Part shown: positions 16,938 through 26,469 of the stretch, one piece after another
Numbering within the stretch: the first letter of the stretch is position 1
How the letters are laid out: every line of letters begins with the position of its first letter
NCBI GenBank assembly: GCA_015057085.1
Contig: SVFB01000104.1
Location: forward strand, 1-64,000
Origin: Lachnospiraceae bacterium
Lineage (GTDB): Bacteria > Bacillota > Clostridia > Lachnospirales > Lachnospiraceae
DNA: 64,000 bases
Direction: 5' to 3'
The notes under the pieces: generated by a model
What the model saw: only the letters and a program-made list of their open reading frames with translations
Told to the model about the DNA's origin: nothing
The model's database searches: none
Program-made: the position numbers and the translations under genes

Positions 16938-19859
16938 CTATTCGCAAAGTTTACTGATTTCATCGAAAAGTGTGTTCTCTTCGTCAATTTTCTTTTCATT
17001 TCCGACTACGCAGAAATATCCGTCATCCAATACGGATTGCACCAAAGGTGCAAGAGCCCTAATATCTTTCGGGGTGGCATTTAAGACTTCTGTACGCTCT
17101 TTCTGAACCAACTCAAAGGAAATATGGCCCAAATAGGAAGCCATTGCACGGCTTCCCTTAGCAACCGGCGTAAGCGGCGTATCGAGAACGCCAAAGGTTG
17201 AAATTACATATCCTGTCATCGTTCTCTCATCTGCATCAAACTGTGACAAATATTCCGGAACCTTTTCGTAGATATCATTGGTCTTTGAAAGATTCGGGTC
17301 ACGATAAGATGAAAAATATGACTCGCCTCCACGGGTAAAGTTACAGCCACAGCCATAAGCTCCGCCTTTTACACGTACATTTGTCCAAAGATAATCATAG
17401 CTTAAGATCATCTTTAAGATTCTAAGATATCCGGAATATTCAAAACCATGATTCTTAAAATTACCTGCACGGCAAACATACTGAATCTGAGAAGCGTCCG
17501 TCAGGCCCTCCTTCTTTGCATCTAAGATTAATTCTCCGCCTTTCATCGGTATCAATTCATCCGGTATTTTTGCAAAATGCTGCGCCATAATCGGAAGGGC
17601 ATTCTCAAATACCTTTTTATTTGAAGTAAAGCTAATCATCAGGCGCTTCTTTGAAATAATTTCCCGATTCATCTGCTTGAGATTTTCGATCACTTCATTT
17701 GGACTTTTATCAAGCATTTTTTCTACAGCTGTAATATAGCGATAGAAAGAAACGCCATGTAAATCATCATTGATACGTGAAACCTTCGAGAAGTTTGCCA
17801 TTGCTCTGGTGGAGGCAGTGGAATTTCCGCTGGATGACAAATCAGACTGCAGTCTGGATTTTAACTGCTGTACTACTTCTTTCAAACGCTTAACGTCTGT
17901 AAAATCAGTTCCGTAAATCACTTCATCCACAAGTTCTAACGCACGATCAAGATTCTCCTCCAATGAACGAATCTTAATTGTCAGATTCATTTTTGTCTCA
18001 TCTGTATCATAATCCAAATACACATTTGGCAGGATGCTGATTCCACCGGTGTAAATATTGATTGCATTGGATAATCCTAAATAATCATAATTTTTCGTAT
18101 TCAAATAGCTAAGCACAGAAGAATAAAGTCCTAAAAGCGATACTCGCTCCGGCTCGAGATCATTGATATGAAAAATCAAGGATAAATAATCAATGCCATT
18201 TGTTTCATAATCATGACGCACATAAGTGATTCCTTCATTCTCGAACTCAATATTCGAAAATGGCATGGCTTCTTTCTTTAAATCCGCACGTGTCAACATC
18301 GGGATGCACTTTTTGGTTTCTTCATCGGAAGGAGTCTCCTGATATTCGTGCAACTCCTTTGTTTCCCGAACGATGCGATCTATCTCTTCTTTGCTCAAAG
18401 AATCTTTCTTCTGCTGTAAGGCTTGCTTTAAAGCTTCTTCCTGTCTTCCTACCATGCCCGGATTCGGACTTAAGGTTAATACAGTGCTATGAGAATTATT
18501 TAAGAACTTCTCTTTGATCAAATCTTCGAAATAACCTGTTCCGATTTCCTTTTTTAACTCTGCATAGGTATCTAAAAGCTGTACATACATAAAAGGTTTA
18601 TCATCATCATACATCCAGCCATCGTAAACCTTAAGCATATACATTAATCCCTTAGGGAACATTCCATAATCAGCTTCGCGATACGTGAATTCATTGCTGT
18701 TAATGCCTGCAAGCAATGATTCATGATCCAGTCCTTTTTCCGCCTGCTCACGCAAAGTATTCTCTACGATTTCAACGAAGCGATCTTTGTCCTTTGCATT
18801 TGCGCCCTTTGCAATGATTGCAAAACTTCCCTGACGTGTGGATGAAATATATTCTGAATAAATATCTTTTCCGATTCCCGCATCTAAAAGTGCCTTCATT
18901 ACAGGAGCACCCGGAGCAGAAATCAAAGCATAATCCAAAAGGTCCATTGCCATGGCAGTCTTTTTATCTAAGGCATCTCCTACCACGAAATTCAATGAAA
19001 GATAAGTTGCATCCTCTGTGGAAGCTTCTGAAGCTACAGGATATTCTTCTTCGAAATAACGTCTCTTATCAAAAGCTTTTTGAACCTTCACATTGGTATC
19101 CATGTCCAGGTAATCATATTTAGACAGATATTCCTGATCCAAGTAGTTTAATCGCTCTACTATATCCAAATCTCCATAGAGATAAATAAACGAATTTGAA
19201 GGATGATAATACTTGTGATATGTATCTACATATTCACGGTAAGTCAAATCGGCAATTGCCTCCGGATTTCCTCCGGAATCCTTTCCATAGGTATTGTCCG
19301 GATAAAGTGAAGACATAATTTTGTGATGCAAAATGCTATCCTCTGAAGAATATGAACCCTTCATCTCGTTGTAAACCACACCATTTATGGTCAAATCAGA
19401 GTCCGCATCTTCCATCTCATAATGCCAACCTTCCTGGCGGAAGATTTTCTCTTCTTTTAACAGCATTGGTGAAAATACTGCATCCAGATAAACATCCATT
19501 AAATTTTTAAAATCCTGATCATTATAGCTTGCAATCGGATATGCTGTACGATCCGGGAATGTAATTGCGTTCAAAAACGTATTTAGAGATCCCTTTGCCA
19601 AATCGATAAATGGGTCTTTTACCGGATATTTTTGAGAGCCGCATAAGGTTGTATGCTCAATGATATGAAAGACACCGGTTTCATTTACCGGAGTCGTACG
19701 AAAAGCGATTGAAAAGACTTTATTATCATCATCATTTGAAATGACAGCAATTCTCGCTCCGCTCTTTTTATGTCGAAACAGATAACCTGTTGACGAAATA
19801 TCAGATAAGTTTTCTTCTTTTTCCAGCGCATAAGCCGGAATTTGATTTAATTCAAACAT
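16938..19859 (-). CDS. M16C (presequence-protease-like) insulinase family metallopeptidase
   Basis: 973 residues, a single chain with two halves as in PreP/falcilysin enzymes. The inverted zinc motif HxxEH is H65-I-I-E68-H69, followed by TLCGS typical of the M16C branch; a third zinc glutamate is likely the one in VVYNEMKGSYSS about 80 residues later. These enzymes degrade peptides inside a closed chamber in the cytoplasm. ATG follows GGAGG. The gene heads an M16C-era-recO run. Substrate unknown. Confidence 0.92.
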   Translation of the reverse strand: MFELNQIPAYALEKEENLSDISSTGYLFRHKKSGARIAVISNDDDNKVFSIAFRTTPVNETGVFHIIEHTTLCGSQKYPVKDPFIDLAKGSLNTFLNAITFPDRTAYPIASYNDQDFKNLMDVYLDAVFSPMLLKEEKIFRQEGWHYEMEDADSDLTINGVVYNEMKGSYSSEDSILHHKIMSSLYPDNTYGKDSGGNPEAIADLTYREYVDTYHKYYHPSNSFIYLYGDLDIVERLNYLDQEYLSKYDYLDMDTNVKVQKAFDKRRYFEEEYPVASEASTEDATYLSLNFVVGDALDKKTAMAMDLLDYALISAPGAPVMKALLDAGIGKDIYSEYISSTRQGSFAIIAKGANAKDKDRFVEIVENTLREQAEKGLDHESLLAGINSNEFTYREADYGMFPKGLMYMLKVYDGWMYDDDKPFMYVQLLDTYAELKKEIGTGYFEDLIKEKFLNNSHSTVLTLSPNPGMVGRQEEALKQALQQKKDSLSKEEIDRIVRETKELHEYQETPSDEETKKCIPMLTRADLKKEAMPFSNIEFENEGITYVRHDYETNGIDYLSLIFHINDLEPERVSLLGLYSSVLSYLNTKNYDYLGLSNAINIYTGGISILPNVYLDYDTDETKMNLTIKIRSLEENLDRALELVDEVIYGTDFTDVKRLKEVVQQLKSRLQSDLSSSGNSTASTRAMANFSKVSRINDDLHGVSFYRYITAVEKMLDKSPNEVIENLKQMNREIISKKRLMISFTSNKKVFENALPIMAQHFAKIPDELIPMKGGELILDAKKEGLTDASQIQYVCRAGNFKNHGFEYSGYLRILKMILSYDYLWTNVRVKGGAYGCGCNFTRGGESYFSSYRDPNLSKTNDIYEKVPEYLSQFDADERTMTGYVISTFGVLDTPLTPVAKGSRAMASYLGHISFELVQKERTEVLNATPKDIRALAPLVQSVLDDGYFCVVGNEKKIDEENTLFDEISKLCE

Positions 19860-19931
19860 GTATCATCCTCCAAAATGCATATAGTTCATCATACTACAAA
19901 TTTTATGATTTTTGTAGATTCAAGACAAAAA

Positions 19932-19961
19932 ATAAGAAGCTATCTTTCGATAGCTCCTTAT
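19932..19961 (-). terminator. terminator of the cold-shock gene
   Basis: 13-base arms (ATAAGAAGCTATC and partner, one wobble) around TTTC, followed on the minus strand by TTTTTT. Confidence 0.85.
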
Positions 19962-19974
19962 GATTCAATACTCT

Positions 19975-20181
19975 CTATGCTCCTAAACGGGATACATTTG
20001 CTGCCTGAGGGCCTTTCGCACCTTCCACAACTTCGTATTCTACCTTCTCACCGTCCTTTAATTCCTTGAATCCGTCGGAATTAATTGCAGTGAAGTGTAC
20101 AAATACTTCTTCTCCTGACTCGTCGGTGATAAAACCATAGCCCTTCTTGGCATTGAACCACTTTACTGTTCCCTGTTTCAT
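19975..20181 (-). CDS. cold-shock protein, CspA family
   Basis: 68 residues, the standard length of a single OB-fold cold-shock domain. RNP1-like KGYGFI (13-18) and RNP2-like VFVHF (26-30) bind single-stranded RNA or DNA; the protein acts as an RNA chaperone. ATG after AGGAGG. It is monocistronic, with a promoter at about 20224-20252 and a terminator directly after. Confidence 0.97.
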   Translation of the reverse strand: MKQGTVKWFNAKKGYGFITDESGEEVFVHFTAINSDGFKELKDGEKVEYEVVEGAKGPQAANVSRLGA

Positions 20182-20223
20182 TTTTTTAAAAACCTCCTAA
20201 AAAAAACTACATACAACATAATT

Positions 20224-20252
20224 AATGTATCATATTGCACTATTAATTGCAA
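20224..20252 (-). promoter_or_regulatory. likely promoter of the cold-shock gene
   Basis: TTGCAA (20247-20252) and TACATT (20224-20229) on the minus strand are 17 bases apart, with a TGA just before the -10 that would make it an extended -10. The leader between it and the ATG is about 40 bases and AT-rich. Confidence 0.45.
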
Positions 20253-20264
20253 CAATTTAAAAAA

Positions 20265-21137
20265 TTATTGTCTAATTTTTACATCGAGCTGTGGGAATGG
20301 AATATTTACCCCTGCTTCATCCATTGATTTCTTAACATTTTCGGTTAAATCCCACTTCACTTTCCAGTAATTTGCGGTCGCACACCATGCACGTAATTCC
20401 ATCTTAATCCCGCTATCTTCAAGCTCTGCCACAAAGGCATCAATCGGTTCGTCTAGAAGTACAAGCTCATGGCTTCTGGCCACATTCTCGAGAACTGCCT
20501 TTACTTCTTTCAAATCAGAATCGTATGCCACTGCCACATTGATATCCACTCTTCGCTTATCATTCTTCGTATAATTGATAATGCTATTGTTTGAAAGATT
20601 TCCATTTGGCACCGATACTTCTTTGTTGTCTACGGTTGTTAATTTGGTATAGAAAATTGTGATATCGCTAACTGTTCCTTCTAAACCTGAGGCTTTTTCC
20701 AAAATGTAATCGCCAACCTTAAAAGGCTTAAGTAACAGAATCAATACACCGCCTGCAAAATTTGACAAGCTTCCCTGAAATGAAAGTCCTAATGTCAGTC
20801 CGGCTGAACCAAGTACTGCGACTACGGAACCGGTTGTCAGTCCGAATTGAGATAACACGACCATCACAAGCACAAAATATAATGCATACTTGATGAGTGA
20901 GCACAAAAATCCGCTGACACTATCCTCGATACGACTTTTATCCAATGATTTGCGCACAAGCTTTACAATCCATTTGATTAGCTTTCCGCCGATAATCAAT
21001 ACCAATATAGCAATGATGAGTTGAACCAAAAATGAAAGCAGCACAGGAACCGAATCTTCTAAATATTTCATAATCACACCCGGATTTTCTACTGCTGTTC
21101 CCAAATCAGTTGCTTCAGTTGCATCCAATAAAAGCAT
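20265..21137 (-). CDS. mscS: small-conductance mechanosensitive channel, MscS family
   Basis: 290 residues, near the E. coli MscS length of 286. Three membrane helices (about 28-52, 70-95, 100-125), the pore-lining TM3 with GSAGLTLGLSFQGSLSNFAGG pattern, and a cytoplasmic beta domain with KPFKVGDYI and VPNGNLSNNSIINYT. The channel releases solutes on osmotic down-shock. It starts 12 bases after the DUF1015 gene with GGGGG upstream, so it is probably the last gene of the amino-acid operon. Confidence 0.95.
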   Translation of the reverse strand: MLLLDATEATDLGTAVENPGVIMKYLEDSVPVLLSFLVQLIIAILVLIIGGKLIKWIVKLVRKSLDKSRIEDSVSGFLCSLIKYALYFVLVMVVLSQFGLTTGSVVAVLGSAGLTLGLSFQGSLSNFAGGVLILLLKPFKVGDYILEKASGLEGTVSDITIFYTKLTTVDNKEVSVPNGNLSNNSIINYTKNDKRRVDINVAVAYDSDLKEVKAVLENVARSHELVLLDEPIDAFVAELEDSGIKMELRAWCATANYWKVKWDLTENVKKSMDEAGVNIPFPQLDVKIRQ

Positions 21138-21149
21138 TATTGTTCCCCC

Positions 21150-22403
21150 TTAAATTTCATGTATAAAAAGACCACTACGTAATTTTGGTTCAAACCAGGT
21201 GGACTTCGGCGGCATCAGACGACCGGCGTCTGCCACTGCAAACAATTCGGAAATAGAAGTAGGATACATTGCAAATGCGACCTTACAATCGGTATTTACG
21301 CGACGCTCCAATTCTTCCATGCCTCGAATTCCTCCCACAAAGTCAATCCGTGGATCAGTCTTGGGATCTTCGATTCCAAGAACCGGCTCTAAGACGACAT
21401 TCTGCAAAATAGAAACATCGAGTCCTCCTACCGGATCATTAGACATGGATTCCGGTTTCATCTTACATGCATACCATTTTTGCCCAAGATACATTGAGAA
21501 ATGTCCCTTTTGCTTTGGTTTGATATTTTCTTTTTCTGCAATTTCTTCATCAGTCATCTCTTGCAAAAAGAAACGATTTCTCATCTCTTCTAAAAATTCT
21601 GATTCAGACAAATCATTTAAGTCTTTTACAACTCGATTATAATCCATAATCATCAATTCTTCATCCGGAAATAATACACTCAAGAAATAATTAAATTCCT
21701 CATCACCTGTATAGCCCGGGTTTTCTTGTCTTCTTTTCAGACCCACTTTCACAGCACTTGCTGCTCTGTGATGTCCATCCGCAATATAGATTTCGTTCAT
21801 TTGTGCAAATGCTTGCTTCACAGAATCGATATCAGCGGCTTCTGAAATCACCCAAACTCTATGTGTAATAGAATCATCTGAAACAAAATCATAAAGTGGT
21901 GCATTTTTCATGGTCTTTTGAACCACATTTCGAATCACATCATTTGCACGATAAGCAAGGAAAATCGGCCCGGTCTGCGCATTCAGCGAATCCACGTGAT
22001 GAATTCGGTCAGCTTCCTTGTCCGCTCTGGTATTTTCGTGCTTCTTGATGATTGAATTTTGATAATCATCAATAGACGCACAGGCTACGATTCCTGTTTG
22101 AGCACGTCCGTTCATAATCAGCTGATAAATGTAATAGCAGTTTCTCTCATCTCTGATAAATCGTCCATCCGCAATCCATTCTTGAAGCATTGATGCAGCC
22201 TTTTCGTATACGCATTCTGCATAGGTATCCACATCATCCGGAAAGCTAGTCTCAGCACGATCAATGGCCAAAAAGCTGGATGGATTTTTTGCCACAACTT
22301 CCTTTGCTTCTGCTCTGTTATAAACATCATATGGTAATGCAGCAATGGTTTCTGCCATATTTTCTGCTGGTCTTACACATTGAAACGGTTTAATTGTTGC
22401 CAT
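21150..22403 (-). CDS. DUF1015 family protein linked to serine biosynthesis
   Basis: 417 residues from the second of two ATG codons (22406, 22403), which is 5 bases from AGGAG. The family signature is clear: ATIKPFQCVRP at the start, LPYDVYNRAEA near 23-33, and YIADGHHRAASA in the middle. The family is found next to serA and serC in many Clostridia and other anaerobes, as here. Its biochemical function is not established; an HxxR-like ADGHHR motif suggests a nucleotide or phosphate-binding enzyme. Membrane segments are absent. Confidence 0.9.
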   Translation of the reverse strand: MATIKPFQCVRPAENMAETIAALPYDVYNRAEAKEVVAKNPSSFLAIDRAETSFPDDVDTYAECVYEKAASMLQEWIADGRFIRDERNCYYIYQLIMNGRAQTGIVACASIDDYQNSIIKKHENTRADKEADRIHHVDSLNAQTGPIFLAYRANDVIRNVVQKTMKNAPLYDFVSDDSITHRVWVISEAADIDSVKQAFAQMNEIYIADGHHRAASAVKVGLKRRQENPGYTGDEEFNYFLSVLFPDEELMIMDYNRVVKDLNDLSESEFLEEMRNRFFLQEMTDEEIAEKENIKPKQKGHFSMYLGQKWYACKMKPESMSNDPVGGLDVSILQNVVLEPVLGIEDPKTDPRIDFVGGIRGMEELERRVNTDCKVAFAMYPTSISELFAVADAGRLMPPKSTWFEPKLRSGLFIHEI

Positions 22404-22422
22404 CATATCTCCTATCTAAAAT

Positions 22423-22452
22423 AGCCGGTCCAATGACTTCATCAGACCGGCT
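22423..22452 (-). other. intercistronic hairpin between serA and the DUF1015 gene
   Basis: Arms AGCCGGTC and GACCGGCT (22423-22430, 22445-22452) with a 14-base loop. On the minus strand it is followed by ATTTT only, so it probably lowers or processes rather than ends transcription. Confidence 0.5.
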
Positions 22453-22466
22453 TGTTTTAAGTCTTA

Positions 22467-23630
22467 TTATTTAATCACACGAACGCGGATAACGCCATCC
22501 AATGCACGAAGTTTTGCCAATGTATCCTCATCTACAGATGAATCCACATCAATCAAAGCATATGCATAATCGCCTTTACCCTTATCTGAGAGGTCAGCCA
22601 CATTTACATTTGCAGCACCGAGAATGGTTGTATACTGTCCAATCATTCCGGCTACATTCTTATGTAAAATACCGATTCGACCTGCTGTAGTGCATGCGCC
22701 CATGTTATTTGCAGGATAGTTTACGGAATGCACAATATTTCCGTTCTCGAGATAATCGCGGACCTCACGAACTGCCATAATTGCACAGTTATCCTCTGAT
22801 TCCTCTGTTGAAGCTCCTAAATGAGGAGTTACAATACATCCCTTTGCACCTACTGTTGTAGTATTTGGGAAATCTGAAATATACTTTCTCAGCTTTCCTG
22901 CTGAAAGTGCATCTACGATTGCTTCTTCATCAACCAAAAGATCTCTTGCAAAGTTCAATACAATTGCAGAAGGCTTCATCATACTGATTGCTTTTGCATC
23001 GATCATCTTCTTTGTATTATCCAAAAGCGGTACATGAATTGTGATAAAATCACATTCCTTGTAAATATCTTCTACGTTTGTAACATGCTTTACACTTCTG
23101 TTTAAGCTCCATGCAGCCTGAATAGAGATATATGGATCATATCCGTATACTTCCATACCAAGCTCAATTGCGGCATTTGCAACCAAAGCACCGATTGCAC
23201 CAAGACCGATTACACCAAGCTTCTTTCCTGAGATTTCAGTTCCTGCGAAATTCTTCTTCTGCTTTTCTGCGGTCTTTGCAATATTTTCATCATCCTGGTT
23301 CTTTAAGCACCAATCGATACCGCCTACAATATCACGGGAAGCATAAAGCATTCCTGCGAATACCAATTCCTTTACACCATTTGCATTTGCACCCGGTGTA
23401 TTGAATACTACGATACCCTGCTCAGCGCATTTCTCAAGTGGAATATTATTGACGCCGGCGCCGGCTCTTGCTACAGCAAGAAGATTGTCTCCAAATTCCA
23501 TCTCATGCATTGCTGCGCTTCTGACAAGTGCGGCATCTGCTTCTTTAATATCATCAACTTTATTGTACTGATTTGAAAATAAATCAAGTCCAACTCCGGC
23601 AATCGGATTTAAGCAAGTATAGTTAAACAT
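22467..23630 (-). CDS. serA: D-3-phosphoglycerate dehydrogenase
   Basis: 387 residues: the short form with one C-terminal ACT domain (about 310-387) that usually binds serine. NAD-binding GLGAIG is at 142-147; the catalytic Arg in NFAR and the His in TPHLGAST are present. It oxidises 3-phosphoglycerate to 3-phosphohydroxypyruvate, the first step of serine synthesis. SerC, the next enzyme, is encoded 23 bases upstream. ATG after AAGGAG. Confidence 0.96.
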   Translation of the reverse strand: MFNYTCLNPIAGVGLDLFSNQYNKVDDIKEADAALVRSAAMHEMEFGDNLLAVARAGAGVNNIPLEKCAEQGIVVFNTPGANANGVKELVFAGMLYASRDIVGGIDWCLKNQDDENIAKTAEKQKKNFAGTEISGKKLGVIGLGAIGALVANAAIELGMEVYGYDPYISIQAAWSLNRSVKHVTNVEDIYKECDFITIHVPLLDNTKKMIDAKAISMMKPSAIVLNFARDLLVDEEAIVDALSAGKLRKYISDFPNTTTVGAKGCIVTPHLGASTEESEDNCAIMAVREVRDYLENGNIVHSVNYPANNMGACTTAGRIGILHKNVAGMIGQYTTILGAANVNVADLSDKGKGDYAYALIDVDSSVDEDTLAKLRALDGVIRVRVIK

Positions 23631-23653
23631 GAATTTTGATTCTCCTTTATAAT

Positions 23654-24745
23654 TTATGAATTTGCTGCTTCAAATTCTTTCATAAATGCAACTAATTTCT
23701 CTACACCTTCTGTTGGCATAGCATTGTAGATAGATGCACGCATACCACCTACAGTACGATGTCCCTTAAGATTTACAAATCCGGCTGCGGCTGCTTCCTT
23801 AACAAATTTAGCATCAAGATCTGCATCACCTGTAACAAAAGGAACATTCATCAAAGAACGATCTTCCTTCACAACGGTTCCCTTGAAAAGCTTGCTTTGA
23901 TCTAAGTAATCGTAAAGAATCTTAGCCTTTGCTTCGTTGTGCTTTTTCATTGCCTCAAGGCCGCCCATCTTCTTAATCCACTTGAATACCTTTCCGCAAA
24001 TATAAATATTGTAGCAAGGTGGTGTATTATAAAGGGAATCATTATCTGCCTGAGTCTTCCACTTTAACATGGTAGGAGTTCCAGGAAGTACATCATCTGT
24101 AATCAAATCCTCACGAATGATTGCGATTACAACACCAGCAGGTCCAACGTTCTTTTGAACGCCGCCGTATACAACTGCATACTTGCTGACATCAATCGGC
24201 TCAGATAAAAAGCATGATGAAATATCAGATACAAGATCTTTACCCTTTGTATTTGGCAAAGTTTTAAATTTGGTTCCGTAAATTGTATTATTCTCGCAAA
24301 TGTAAACATAATCCATATCATCAGTGATTGGTAAATCGCTGCAATCCGGAATATAAGAGAATGTCTTATCGGCTGAAGAAGCAAGTTCTACTGCTTCACC
24401 ATAAATCTTAGCTTCCTGGAAAGCCTTCTTTGCCCACTGACCGGTCAAAATATATCCGGCTTTCTTGTTCTTCATCATGTTCATAGGAACTTCAGCAAAG
24501 AACTGGCTTGCGCCGCCCTGCAGGAATAACACTTTATAATTGTCAGGAATGTTCATCAGTTCCCTTAAATCAGCTTCTGCTTCTTTAATGATATCATCAT
24601 ATACCTTAGAACGATGACTCATTTCCATAACTGACATTCCGGATCCTTTATAATCCAACATCTCATCTGCTGCTTCTTTCAATACTTCCTCCGGAAGTAC
24701 TGCAGGTCCTGCGGAAAAATTGTAAACTCTGCTCATTTTTTTCAT
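23654..24745 (-). CDS. serC: phosphoserine aminotransferase
   Basis: 363 residues. It converts phosphohydroxypyruvate and glutamate to phosphoserine; the PLP-binding lysine is K198 in YGGVQKNVGPAG. Family start NFSAGPAVLPEEVL is at residues 9-22. The ATG at 24745 lies only 2 bases from AGGAGG, and Met4 at 24736 is a possible true start. The ribosome site overlaps the stop codon of ilvB (6-base gap), so the two are coupled. Confidence 0.96.
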   Translation of the reverse strand: MKKMSRVYNFSAGPAVLPEEVLKEAADEMLDYKGSGMSVMEMSHRSKVYDDIIKEAEADLRELMNIPDNYKVLFLQGGASQFFAEVPMNMMKNKKAGYILTGQWAKKAFQEAKIYGEAVELASSADKTFSYIPDCSDLPITDDMDYVYICENNTIYGTKFKTLPNTKGKDLVSDISSCFLSEPIDVSKYAVVYGGVQKNVGPAGVVIAIIREDLITDDVLPGTPTMLKWKTQADNDSLYNTPPCYNIYICGKVFKWIKKMGGLEAMKKHNEAKAKILYDYLDQSKLFKGTVVKEDRSLMNVPFVTGDADLDAKFVKEAAAAGFVNLKGHRTVGGMRASIYNAMPTEGVEKLVAFMKEFEAANS

Positions 24746-24751
24746 GTCCTC

Positions 24752-26431
24752 CTAGCTGTTTTTCGCTTTATAATCTGCTTCGTCAAATGCTTCATTAATT
24801 GGTTTTCCAGGTGCAACCATTGGCCATACTTTGTCATCTGCATCGATGATACAATCGATAACAAATGGCTTCTTCGATTGCAGTGCTTCCGCAAATGCCG
24901 ATTCAAATTCCTCTTTTGTGGTAACTCGTCTTGCATCGCAACCAAGTGCTTCTGCAAGTTTTACATAATCTGCACCGTCATCTAAGATGGTTGCAGAATA
25001 ATGCTTATTGTAAAACAGGGTTTGCCACTGGCGAACCATGCCCAAAACATGATTGTTGATGATAACTTCGATCAGAGGTAGATTCTCTCTTGAAGCCGTT
25101 GCAAGTTCATTCATATTCATACGGAAACATCCGTCACCTGCAATATTGATGACTGTCTTATCCGGATTTGCAGTCTGTGCACCAATTGCTGCGCCCAAAC
25201 CGTATCCCATAGTTCCAAGGCCTCCGGAAGTTAACAGTGTACGCGGATTCTTGTAGGAGTAATACTGTGCCGCCCACATCTGATGCTGGCCAACTTCTGT
25301 AACCATAATCGCATCGCCCTTTGTCTGCTCATAAATTTGATTGATGATATAAGGACCAGTCAATCCGGCTTCAGGAATTGCCAAAGGGAATTGTGCCTTT
25401 TTCTCGGATACAAGTTTCATCCATTCTTCATGCTTTTGCTGCTCTAACTTTTCGTTGATAATCTGAAGAATCTGAGTCACGTCTCCGATCACATCACTGA
25501 CGGTTGCCACATTCTTATTAATTTCAGCCGGATCAATATCAAACTGTAAAATCTTCGCATGCTTTGCAAATGTCTTCGCATTGCCCAATACACGATCGGA
25601 AAAACGGGTTCCAATTGCAATTAACAAATCACATTGACTCACACCTAAGTTTGAAGTCTTTGTACCATGCATTCCAAGCATACCTGTATATCTAGGATTG
25701 GTTCCGTCAAAAGCGCCCTTTCCCATCAAGGTATCGCACACAGGTGCATCTACCAAATCAGCAAACTTCTTTAATTCTTCATTTGCTTCGGAAATTACAG
25801 CACCGCCGCCTACAAAGATATATGGCTTTTTCGATGCTTTAATCAGCTTCACCGCACGTTCGATGGAATCCATATCGATTTCTTCGAGCTTTTTTGTAAA
25901 GTCGATTTCTTGTTTTACATAATCTGCTTTATTTGCAGTTACATCCTTTGGAATATCAATTAATACAGGACCAGGTCTGCCGTTTCTGGCAATTGAGAAG
26001 GCACGTCTGACAGTCTCTGCAAGTTTATTGACATCTTTTACGATAAAATTATGTTTTGTAATCGGCATTGTAATACCGGTGATATCAATCTCCTGAAAAC
26101 TATCTTTTCCCAAAAGAGACACACCTACGTTGCAAGTGACAGCCACCATCGGAACAGAATCCATATAAGCTGTGGCAATTCCTGTTACTAAATTGGTTGC
26201 TCCAGGTCCGCTTGTTGCAAAGCAAACACCGACTTTACCGGTACTTCTCGCATATCCATCGGCCGCATGGGATGCACCCTGTTCATGGCTTGTCAGAACA
26301 TGTTTGATTTCCGGATGATTATAAAGTTCATCATATACATTTAAAATTGCTCCGCCCGGATATCCAAAAACAGTATCTACGCCCTGTTCTTTTAAACATT
26401 CAATTAAAATCTGAGATCCATTTAATTGCAT
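24752..26431 (-). CDS. ilvB: acetolactate synthase, large (catalytic) subunit
   Basis: 559 residues, a normal length. Thiamine-diphosphate enzyme: catalytic Glu50 in SHEQGASHAADGYAR, the FAD-binding middle domain, and the TPP motif starting GDGCFRMNMNEL and ending NN. It condenses pyruvate units (or pyruvate with 2-ketobutyrate) in valine, leucine and isoleucine synthesis. No small regulatory subunit (ilvN) is next to it. It sits between ilvD and serC in the same operon. Confidence 0.95.
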   Translation of the reverse strand: MQLNGSQILIECLKEQGVDTVFGYPGGAILNVYDELYNHPEIKHVLTSHEQGASHAADGYARSTGKVGVCFATSGPGATNLVTGIATAYMDSVPMVAVTCNVGVSLLGKDSFQEIDITGITMPITKHNFIVKDVNKLAETVRRAFSIARNGRPGPVLIDIPKDVTANKADYVKQEIDFTKKLEEIDMDSIERAVKLIKASKKPYIFVGGGAVISEANEELKKFADLVDAPVCDTLMGKGAFDGTNPRYTGMLGMHGTKTSNLGVSQCDLLIAIGTRFSDRVLGNAKTFAKHAKILQFDIDPAEINKNVATVSDVIGDVTQILQIINEKLEQQKHEEWMKLVSEKKAQFPLAIPEAGLTGPYIINQIYEQTKGDAIMVTEVGQHQMWAAQYYSYKNPRTLLTSGGLGTMGYGLGAAIGAQTANPDKTVINIAGDGCFRMNMNELATASRENLPLIEVIINNHVLGMVRQWQTLFYNKHYSATILDDGADYVKLAEALGCDARRVTTKEEFESAFAEALQSKKPFVIDCIIDADDKVWPMVAPGKPINEAFDEADYKAKNS

Positions 26432-26469
26432 AATTGATTTATTCCTCTCACATTTATTTCTACTAAATT